A stretch of DNA of 64,000 bases from Gambelia wislizenii (lineage: Eukaryota > Chordata > Lepidosauria > Squamata > Crotaphytidae). Under the pieces are notes generated by a model. It did no database searches. It was not told the DNA's origin and was given only the letters and a program-made list of their open reading frames with translations. Made by a program: the position numbers and the translations under genes. Position 1 is the stretch's first letter. Each line of letters starts with the position of its first letter. Below, piece by piece: positions 55,250 through 64,000 of this stretch. The DNA lies in the NCBI GenBank assembly GCA_030847615.1, contig JAUMIR010000005.1, positions 113,985,116 to 114,049,115 on the forward strand, given 5' to 3'.

Positions 55250-56115
55250 GGCCATGGGTCCTTCTTATACACCCCCTCAAACATACATGGGTAATAACCT
55301 GGTGTACTCTGTAATCTCATGGTCCACCATTAACTGGACAGATAATCTGACCAAGAAGACTCACTCAGACTCACCTCTCCCATATGCCCTGCAACTTAGA
55401 ATTTAGCTGATGGCCAGGATCAGGTCAGCTTCAAAGGTCATTCATCTCCTCACACCTGAGCACCACACAAATTAAAGAACCCCCTTTTACCCAAAAGGTT
55501 CTCCTACCCACCAATAACCTGAACCTTACCACTTATCACTTTGTCACCCTATCCCACCACCTGAGAAGCAAGGAGTACCTTAGCTCCAAGGCCCCACCAG
55601 GCCATCTAAGATGGTTCTAAGGCTACACTTCAGGTTTCTAAGGGAAATGTTGTTCCATGTTACCAAATTATGCACCCCATCACCCCTGCAAAGCTCTGGA
55701 CAGTCACCAGCTGGGCTAGGAAGATTTCCAGGCTTCCAGCCATGGTTTTCTTCAATTCCCAATTAACCTTGTATTGTGCCTTATTGAGGCAGTATGAGTC
55801 TCCTTCCCCCTTCCTTTGGCACCTGGGAGGTAGGGCAGAAAACACTAGACCCATCCCTGGCCACATCTTTTGCAACCTGGATAGATCTTTCCCCACCTGT
55901 ATAATTAATGCTTTCCCCTTAATGAGCCACATGTCATTTCCCCTGGTGTCCTTCTTGCACCAGCAGCAGAAGCAGGGCCAACCATCTCATATCTCTCTGG
56001 CCCAGCCATTCCACCATGGTCACTGTGGACATCCCCAACTGGGAACTCACTGCTGAGCCTGACTGGTTGCCCAATAGATGTACTTCATGCAGTATTTTTA
56101 CTTCCAGGGCCAAAA
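55250..56115 (-). mobile_element. Ngaro/DIRS-like remnant with SGNH hydrolase, copy 2
   Basis: The SGNH domain lies at 56110-55590 on the minus strand, followed by its 3' non-coding side down to about 55250. No recombinase or RT part is seen on its 5' side. Confidence 0.65.
55585..56110 (-). pseudogene. SGNH/GDSL-type hydrolase domain, copy 2
   Basis: Minus strand gives 'YIYWATSQA' (start of the domain), 'QLGMSTVTMVEWLGQRDMRW', then 'RGNDMWLIKGKALIIQ' with block III GND (plus 55931-55950), 'MWPGMGLVFSALPPR', and 'CRGDGVHNLVTWNNISLRNL' with block V DGVH (plus 55670-55681). The parts are in different frames. The block layout equals copies 1 and 3. His before the RGND is replaced, but Asp and His of DGVH are kept. 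Confidence 0.7.
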
Positions 56116-56119
56116 ACCA

Positions 56120-57080
56120 AAAATATAACAAAAGTGGAAATAGTCTTTCCCACCCATGTAGAGATGTGTATTTTTTCATAAATGTTGAAGCCATGAAGAA
56201 TACTTTTATGCTTGATGTGGGGAGAGGGAGAGAAATATGTGCGAGGTAATTGAAATGTGTGCATATCACCTCATGTAAGACTGGGAATGCACCATTCCTG
56301 ATTCAACTGTGATGTTACACACTTTATCTTTGCCTTAGGTTTGAATGGATAAGAACAGGTGTTAAGATGTAAACTGCAAAAACCATAATTCAAAGAATTG
56401 TTGAAGAAGTCATTGGGCTGTAGCTCAAAAGCCAACTTTATACATTGAGAGATGAGCCTCATGATTGCCTCTACGGAGTGTGAAGAGACTTTGATAGGCT
56501 CACAGCCCAGACAGATTTGTTTGGACTATCACCTGCACAGAGAGCTGCGCTTGTAATCACCTTGCATGTGAAACTTCAAATTACATGTGAAATTTGCATT
56601 TGAAATGCCAAAAAAAAGGGGGGCATAGCAATTACAAAAATAATTGACAGCCATGTGGCCAGGCTACATGGCCTCACCCAGGGTTGATTGAGGACACATT
56701 GCTGCCTTAGGTATAACACCAAAGACTCATCTCCACTACCTCAACAGGAAAAGATACATAGTACTAACCACAGTCAGGTTATTCTGGTACATGAAGTAGA
56801 AAATCCCACAAGCACTTGCCCCTGGGCCTGGAAGTAAAAATACAGCAATAACAAAGCAAGAGCTAAGAATCTGTTGCCCTTGCAATGGCAAACCAAATCT
56901 GCTGGCTGAGGTGGACACCTCACTCTGTCTAATAAAGTAGAGCCGGCCCTAGCTTCACCTGACCCTTGCCAAACTTCAAGTTCACAAAAAGTTCTACAAT
57001 GTCCAGACAAATTCTGTTCGCAAAGGAAGATTCAATGTCCAGACAAATTCTGTACATAGTATCAGAAGTACTGATTGCTC
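56120..57080. repeat. Mostly unassigned; 21 bp direct repeat at 56997-57053
   Basis: CAATGTCCAGACAAATTCTG(T) at 56997-57017 and 57033-57053, exact, 36 bp apart. Otherwise no recognisable feature. Confidence 0.5.
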
Positions 57081-57087
57081 AAGAATG

Positions 57088-57297
57088 GTTAAGCCAGTGT
57101 AGTGTAGTAGTTGTACAGCTGGATTTGGGAGATTCAGATTTTAATCTATGCTGACTCTTAAAATACACTGGAGCTCCTTTGGCCAGACACTATTTTTCAG
57201 CCTGATCCAGGATTGTTGTGAAAATAAAGAAGGGGCCAGTAAAGCTATATACACTGCCTTGAATTCATTGGAGGAAAGGTGGGATATAAGTAAATGA
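57088..57297 (+). mobile_element. tRNA-type SINE with LINE-like tail (sense)
   Basis: Starts 'gccagtgtagtgtagtagttgtac' (A-box-like region), has a degraded B box, and ends 'actgccttgaattcattggaggaaaggtgggatataagtaaatg', like the L2-like 3' end. Confidence 0.75.
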
Positions 57298-57299
57298 AT

Positions 57300-58850
57300 T
57301 CCATTGGAACTACCATGACTCCCTCGAACAAGAATTTCAAGCCACAATTTCAGTCTCACATATATAAAACTTTACATGCACATTTCCACGAGCATAGGGG
57401 ATGTGCTGGATCATCTCTCCAGCTTCTTATTCCTTTTGAATATTTAAAAAAATGTTTCAAACTCCTAAATGATAATGTGACCCTACTAACTGATTAATTC
57501 TTACAGTTCATGGAAGCCTCAATCAATAATCAAATATTTCCAGTGGTTAATGACCATTTTCAATTGTTAAAGTAACATTTGAAAGAAATTAATTAAAAAG
57601 TATGTGGACATCTTTTGGTTTGAGATATTTTAAGATCTGTATAGCACTGATAGACTTTGTATAGTTGCATTATAGAAATGAGTTTTATAAATTGGTGGCT
57701 CTTCAGGACTAAATAACTTCTGCCACAGAATCCAGTATGATCTTGATAGCTGCTTTTAAAAATTACATTGAATTAACAGTTTAAAAATCACATTCATCTA
57801 AAATACCACACTTGTAATGCATCCAATTTTCTCATGGCTATGTTGCATCTTTCTCTTTTTTAAAAAAAATGATTACTTGATGAACTGAATATTAGCTAGT
57901 GTTTCATATTCCAAAATATAAAGTTGAGGAGTGTTAGGAGCAAAGGTTTATTTTTTAAAAAAATGTTTTTGGTTTCATGACTCAAGAGAACAACATGGAT
58001 TAAAAATGATCTTTGAGTGCAAAAGGTTTATGACAGTAAAATCTTAGTTATAATTACCACCTTACAGTGATTAGAAAGTGAAGAGTACATAAGGTAGAAC
58101 TCATTTGCAAGCTGCAGGAGTGATGAAAGGAACAGCAAGAGTGGCTTTCTTCTTCTTCTTTCTGTGTGTCCACAGCATGGAACACAACACCCAAACTTTA
58201 AAAGCCATATTCAAAAAACAATCTAACTAAAAATAGTGCATATAAGGTTGCTAGAACATCTTTAGACCAATTGTTAAATAGCAAACCACAATGTATAGAG
58301 CTGAAATCTATAGAATGGCTTCTGTCTGTTATTGGGTTGGGTGGGGGGGAGTTCTTGCTCTCCTTTCAGGAATATACAATGCTAAGCATGCTATTTAAAA
58401 TGAAAGCCTTTCATCACTCCTATTTGATTCTTTTTAAACACACCTCCCCAACCTTTACTACAGAAAGGTAAAGCCTCACACATGGCTGGTCATGACTCTA
58501 AGACAACAGCCTCTAGAAAGTCAAAAGAAAATTCATTTTTTTCCTAAGTTTGCCAGCTTCAGTCCAAATGGATAAACCAATGAATCTCTGTAGTTATAAA
58601 CCACTTGAAGATCAAATCTCTCCTTGTAAGGAAGGAACAAATCTGGCTCTCTGATTTTAATAATAAATGGGAAGAGATAAAATCTAGTCTCATGACTCAT
58701 GTCAGAGCTACTGAGAGATCCTGGATTTGATTTCCTTTGATAAGGTGACACCATGTAAATGTGAATATGTTCCTACAACACAAATGTTACAGAAGGTCTC
58801 GACGGTGCTGATATTTCAAAGCAACTCAATAGCTGAGTCTTCATCACTCC
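57300..58850. other. No recognisable feature
   Basis: AT-rich, short ORFs only. Confidence 0.4.
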
Positions 58851-58852
58851 TA

Positions 58853-59476
58853 GGGGTTGTTTAGATGACCAAAAAAAATCCACAAATAATACAGGCAGAA
58901 TACCTTCTGTTCAGATGAGCTCCTGCTGGGATTCACCAAATTGGGAAGGAGGGGGGCTGAAACTCCAAATAGATTGCAATAACAGCATTTGCTGTTTCTC
59001 GTGATCTTTTTTTTAAAAAAAATACGCAGAAATGTGCATGATTGTACATCTGAACAACCATTTCAAATAGGGGCACATCAAATGGCTCAAACATGATTAG
59101 TTGGACCTCGGTGGGGGTGGACTTGCAAGGGAGGAAGCAGCCAGAGCCGCCATTAGTTTGTTTGTTGCCAGGTAAACGTTTGTGTGCATGATTGTTCAAG
59201 CAGCAGAGCAAACAAAAAAAGTTTTTTTAAAAAAAGCAGAAAATCACTCATCCACATCTGTCATTTAAGGACAAAAAAGGGGGGAGATGGAGGGTGGTTT
59301 TCAGCAGGTAATTCACTCATGGCCACCATCTTTTCTCGGGGGGGCATGCTCTGTGTGAACTGCAAACTTGACTAATTTTCCATACCAGCGATCTTGCAAA
59401 TGAGTTGTAGGCACAAATAAACACTGCAGCAATAGGGTGGTAAGGTGCTATTTTTCACTATTAATTCTCCTGTCTA
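58853..59476. mobile_element. Possible hAT-like non-autonomous element
   Basis: Ends 'ggggttgtttagatgacc' and 'ctcctgtctagatgagcc' are loosely inverse (about 9 of 14 positions), and internal 'gttcagatgagctcctg' / 'tacatctgaacaaccat' repeats the end motif. Weak, old. Confidence 0.4.
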
Positions 59477-59589
59477 GATGAGCCGCTAGAGAGTGAAAAA
59501 AATGGAGTGAATGGAACTTGCAACACCTGAAAGAACATTTGAATTGATAGCTAATGTTCTGGCATTTGGAATCATTATGACAGTTTTCC

Positions 59590-60645
59590 TGTTTTTGTTT
59601 GTTTGTTTGTTTGTTTTTTTAAATTTAATTCATTTTCTCAAAAATTGACACATATACTAAAGGTACCTATAGAAAAGGACAAACATACACACATTAAACA
59701 TTTAGACAAACATATGAAACTTCCCCCTTGAAAAGTATCAGTTTGTTATAAAGGAATTCTGTATTTTTATAATTCCATTTCTCCTAAACCCACCATATTA
59801 AATTTACTATAATCAAAATTATAGATTTTTACCAGGACAACCAAGTTACTAACAAAATTATCTCATTGTCACAGAAACAAATAATTACATTTTTAACATA
59901 GCATCTAGGTTATAACAAGCAATAACATAGAAATGATCCATCTGATGATCCATCTCACCTTAGATTGTTTTAGTCAATCACGTTATCTATATTATCTTGT
60001 AGGTAATCTAGAAATGGATGCCAGGTTTGATAAAATTTAGAATTTCCTTTATTCTCTAACATAAAATAACTTTTCCTTTCCCAAAATTTGTATTACATTT
60101 TCTAACCATTCTCTTTTATTTGGAATTGAAACCTTTCTCCAATGTTATCTTGCGATAACTATCCTAGCTGCAGTTGTCATGTGCCAAACCAGTCTTTCCA
60201 TATGACTTTATAACTTCCAATCAAGATTAACTATTCCTAATAGACAATGTTCAGGAGTGGGATCCATTTTTTTTAAAAAAAAGTCTGTATTTGGACACAT
60301 ACTAAGAACATTTTTTTTTGCATCTGGGTGCATCCCCACCATTGATGGTAAAACGTACCAAACTCCTTTGCACAGTTCCAACAATGTATTTTCATATTTT
60401 TTTTTACATTTTTGCTAATATTATTGGGGGGAGGTACCATCTAATCATCAACTTCATAGCATTTTCTTTCAGGTAAAATGACCTCGTAAACTTTGTAATC
60501 CTTTCCATTCATCTAGATTAGTACAACATCCCAGATCCTTTGCTCATTTGATCATGTAATTCTTCACCTCTTCATCTGCCATATCAAACAGTTTTTGTCA
60601 ATCTTAAGAAAAAGTTTAAATTCAAAGGTGTGCCAGGAAATTAGA
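59590..60645 (-). mobile_element. L1-clade LINE 3' end (antisense)
   Basis: A T-rich run with TTTG repeats (59590-59620) is the poly(A) end seen in antisense. Reading the minus strand gives 'MIRWYLPPIILAKM' (about 60400), the zinc-knuckle region with 'GCTQMQKKMF' and 'WHMTTAARIVIAR', then 'NKREWLENVIQILGKEKL', parallel to 40795-41130 of the long L1. It is more diverged than the copy at 10.8 kb. 5'-truncated near 60645. Confidence 0.8.
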
Positions 60646-60649
60646 ACTA

Positions 60650-61760
60650 GACAGTAAGATTTGTCCCAAAATTAACTATAATGTATTCAGAGTGTATGCA
60701 CAATTTATAGGTCAAAATTGGTGTTTGTTTATTGGTGTACTGTGATACCTAGGCTAAACAGTGGTTTAAATTAAGGGAACAACAGATTTGACTTGATGAA
60801 AGGTATAATGGGTTAGGTTAAAATGGAATCTTTCAAAGTGAATAGACTCTATACAGTAAGCAAACAATACAGCATTTTGAAAATAATGAAGAGGTTCAAT
60901 ACATTTATTTTCTACAGGCAATTTACCTGAGGAAGAAAGTAGAAGCAGTGTGATCACTTTTGTGCAGCGCAGGTCTCTAAAAGTAAAGAGGCTTCAATAC
61001 TGGCCTGTAATACTTGCACCGTTGACTGTAGTGAATCTTCTTAAAGATAAAGATAGCAGATTTAATTATATAAAGGACATATCAGAAGACAAAAGTAATG
61101 TTTAGCACTTATTATCCTCCTAATAAAAATGATTCCCATTTTTGTATACGAGTTTGAGGAACAGAACTATTTTAAGTCAGAGGATTTGATAATGGGAAGA
61201 GACTCTTATTTAGTTCTCAATGCCAAACTTGCTAAGTTTTAACAAAATTAACATGATGTAAACCTTAATAAAATGTTGAGGGACTAATTCATGAACAAGA
61301 ACTTATGTACATTTGGAGATACAATAGAGGGACTACACACTTTATCCAGAAATGCATAGTCCAGGGCTGAGAAAGCCATAAGTCAGAGACAGAGTTCTAG
61401 GGAGTTGTGGTAGAAGAGTTGATAAATCATCTAAGGGTCATAAATCAATTGAACACACTTGCGAGAACTGAGCTGTCAAGAGGAGAACTGAAATTGCATT
61501 CAGCGACTGGGAAATGTAATCTTGTTAAGCCAATGCTCTGATCCCAAGGAGTGTTTAGGAAGAAGGTTCCACAGCTGTACTCTTCCTGATGCATTGATTG
61601 TAGCCTTTTGCTCCATCTGTGGGGCATAGTCTAATCCTCCACCTTTCTTGGGGACTGGAGAACCTCTCCTCTCACTCCTCTTCCTGCTCCAAAGCCAATC
61701 CAACATGCTGAACCAAAGAGGACATGGCTGATTATCATTCGTCTGCTGCAGCTCCTCCAA
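60650..61760. other. No recognisable feature
   Basis: AT-rich, short ORFs only. Confidence 0.4.
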
Positions 61761-61765
61761 AGGTA

Positions 61766-62440
61766 CCGTATATTCCTGCATACAAGGCTACTTTTTAACA
61801 CTTGAAAATCTCCTCAAAACTGGGGTGGTGGTCTTATACCCCAGTAATCATACTCCCCTGCTGTGAGAATGATTGAAGTGTAAAATGGCCTGGGCAGTTT
61901 TCCCAGCAGATCCTTCCTCCTGCTGTGAGAATGACTGCTTTGCCTTTGAAGAGTTAAATGGCCCTCCATTTAGCTCAGGAGAGTCAAAATGATGTTTCTT
62001 TTCAGGACAAGTTAGCCTAAAATTCGAATTTCTGGATTCAGACTTATCATTCTGCATCAAGTTTTGTCTATGGTGAAATTCTCTTGTCTACCACTTTGGC
62101 TCTAAAATCATTAATGTGCTCATTCATTAATGTACTCATTCAAACATTTGGGATTTGATAGCTTCATATTAACCAATTTACAGTATTAATGCAACCTTAC
62201 TTTCCAAAGATTGAACACCACAGAGATTTTTCGAAGTATCCCATGCTTTTTTAGCTGTTCTCAGTCCTTTAATTTTATAGACTATTCCATCATCTATAGC
62301 CACTGAGCTGGCTGGCTGGTGGGGGACAGGCTTTCCAGCCAGGTGGCTGGCTGAGGGGGAGGCAAACTCTATATTTTAACTTAAAAAGTGTGGGGGGGTC
62401 ATCTTATGCACCCAGTCGTCTTATATGCCGGAATATACAG
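61766..62440. mobile_element. Mariner-type element with TA TSD
   Basis: TA at 61764-61765 and 62441-62442 flank inverted ends CCGTATATTCCTGCATACAAGG and 'cgtcttatatgccggaatatacag'. Subterminal 'ggtggtcttataccccag' and 'gtcatcttatgcacccag' also pair. 675 bp, no transposase. Confidence 0.8.
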
Positions 62441-62654
62441 TATGTCTGCTTCATCTTCCAAGGAAGACCAACTCTCAAGGGGGGAGCACAACAATTGTAT
62501 CAGATACACTGAATGGCCCTTATGTCTAAATAAAACATCTTTAATGCAATTCAGAGAGCCTCAATGTAATATACCATGGTAACAAACATAAATAGTCTAT
62601 TGCACTGCTCTCCCATGATGCCTGAAAGGCCTTTGGGTCTGAAAGGGTGGAGTG

Positions 62655-63960
62655 GCCTTTGCTGACCAACCATGGGAATAAAGAAACCAGGCACAGAAAT
62701 TGGGTTGAAATGGGGCACTTTATTTTAACTATAAACCTAGTTAACCTTTGACCCCTGAGAGAGGCAAAAGGAAAGAACAACCTAACGTGGGAGCAGCTGA
62801 GGCAGGTGATCTCGTTCTGACCTCCTCCCCAGCTTTCCCTGGGCAGAACACTGGAGTCCCAAGGAGAACCCAAAAGCTGGATTGCTTCCCAGCCAGCCTG
62901 CAACTGGAAGACCAACCTGACAAACCTGTCACATGACTGACAGTGAGGGCTCAGCTCTCACGCTAGCCCCAAGGAAAGTCTCCTTTCCCACCCCAGAGTA
63001 ACATGACCTAAAGAGGCAGTTCCAGAGCCTTTCCCTTTACCAAATGGGTGCCGGTGTTCACCAAATTCCTTCTCTCCCCCCCACTACCTGCCACTAATAA
63101 GGGGAAATCATCTTACCAATCCAAAAGTAAAGGATCATGGTGAGTAGGGTGTCCAGTCCAGTCCAAAAGTCAAAGTCTAGGCAAGGCAACATGAGTGTTC
63201 AGGATGCAGTTCCCCACCAATGCAGTCAGATAAACTCTGACAAGTTGGCAGAGCAGCCATCCCTGATTTATACTAGCTCAGAGACCATACAGCTGTCCTC
63301 TGATAGCTTGGCATCTCTCATAAATAAGCTGAGATTTCTCCTCCCTTTGGTGCCAGCATTTTTGAAAGGTGGGTACTACTGGGTATAATATCTCTCCATC
63401 TGAAGGGCCAGGCCTCTCTGCTGGGTCTGGGTTAGCTGTTCTGTCCCCTTCTGCTATCTCTGAGGGGCTAGGCAGCTCTGCAGGGTCAAGTGCTCTCTAC
63501 TCCCTGAAGCAGATCCTGCTCTGAAGCTCTTCCCTACTCTAGTTCATCTTCTGAGTAAGAATAGCAGGGTCTGCCACCCCAAGCCAGTTGATCCTCATAT
63601 CATGAATTGCTTGAATAATAAGGGCCTTGCCCTTCAACAAATCTAGGTCATTACCCACCAAGTGAATGACCAGAATGTGCGGTGGATTCGTCTTGCACTC
63701 CCCAAACAACATTGGCATCAGGCCATGCCACCAAAGACCCCTCTATCCAAGCTACATGACCATAGCCAGATTGATCAGTCCCAGATGGAATCTGAAATGG
63801 CAGCTGCAGGCTTAGTGCACCACCCAATAGATTATATTATGCCCACAGATCAGGACTCAATGCCTCACTGGCAATAACGTAGAATCTACAAGAAACCACA
63901 AAAGCAACAGCACAGCACATTAATATTGAAAAGGACAAACACATTTGGTTAGTCTTGCTT
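62655..63960 (-). mobile_element. Ngaro/DIRS-like remnant with SGNH hydrolase, copy 3
   Basis: The 3' non-coding end (62655-63120) matches 26895-27340 ('gctgaccaaccatg', 'ggcactttatttt', 'agaggcagttccagagcct', 'ccaaatgggtgcc', 'actacctgcca'). A middle part (63140-63590) is specific to this copy. The SGNH domain follows at 63890-63590. The element may continue past the window end. Confidence 0.7.
63590..63890 (-). pseudogene. SGNH/GDSL-type hydrolase domain, copy 3
   Basis: One minus-strand frame gives 'ICGHNIIYWVVH' (block I, normally GHS/GDS, here GHN), 'FHLGLINLAMVM', 'GLWWHGLMPMLFGE', then 'PPHILVIHLVGNDLDLLKGK' with the block III GND (plus 63641-63672), and 'ALIIQAIHDM'. Three stops interrupt it. 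It covers blocks I to III; block V is not found downstream. It is the only copy with block I to III contiguous, because copy 1 is split by an LTR-like insertion. Confidence 0.75.
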
Positions 63961-64000
63961 TATTGGATACCATAGATACCTGCTTGAGAGGTCAAGATGA

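Overview
This window looks like non-coding genomic DNA of a squamate reptile (lizard or snake). I recognise no host protein-coding exon, rRNA or tRNA gene. The assignment rests on the repeat content: a full-length antisense Sauria-type SINE at 29.4 kb whose tail matches the 3' end of RTE/BovB-like LINEs, two RTE/BovB-like LINE remnants (1.2 and 3.0-4.6 kb), several L2-like LINEs, a CR1 3' end, a nearly full-length L1, and many hAT-, mariner- and Harbinger-like MITEs. Almost all longer ORFs are pieces of retrotransposons or low-complexity shadows.

Layout. 0-10 kb: L2-like fragment, tRNA-type SINE, two RTE fragments, a short repeated block present twice, a 335 bp insertion flanked by 19 bp target-site duplications (TSDs), and an antisense L2-like 3' end. 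10-15 kb: a 5'-truncated L1 with 18 bp TSDs, itself carrying a near-perfect hairpin, inserted into an older repeat; next to it a mariner-type element inserted into the 3' end of a tyrosine-recombinase retrotransposon. 15-20 kb: an LTR-like repeat, an antisense SINE, a palindromic tandem repeat, a Harbinger-like foldback with TTA TSD, and an APE-type LINE copy with a classic 5' inversion (twin priming). 20-24 kb: CR1 3' end, then a nearly full L2-like LINE, then a pogo/Tigger-like MITE. 24-34 kb: several copies of a repeat built of degenerate TTCTGCACAG-type units, an antisense Ngaro/DIRS-like element encoding a tyrosine recombinase and an SGNH hydrolase (split by a solo-LTR-like insertion), and the Sauria SINE. 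34.8-41.6 kb: the L1, with long 5' UTR, intact ORF1, and an ORF2 broken by three frameshifts and an altered FADD box, inserted into an L2-like copy. 42-64 kb: foldback elements, a 3.9 kb APE-type LINE (46.8-50.7 kb), hAT-like MITEs, a second and third SGNH-hydrolase remnant (55.6-56.1 and 63.6-63.9 kb), an antisense L1 3' end and a mariner-type element.

The most interesting content is the Ngaro/DIRS-like family: three independent antisense remnants keep the recognisable blocks of an SGNH/GDSL-type hydrolase (GND and DGxH), one of them following a tyrosine recombinase H-x-x-R box. The hydrolase in such elements is known in outline, but its function is not. Family names are given from remembered protein and repeat hallmarks; no database search was run.
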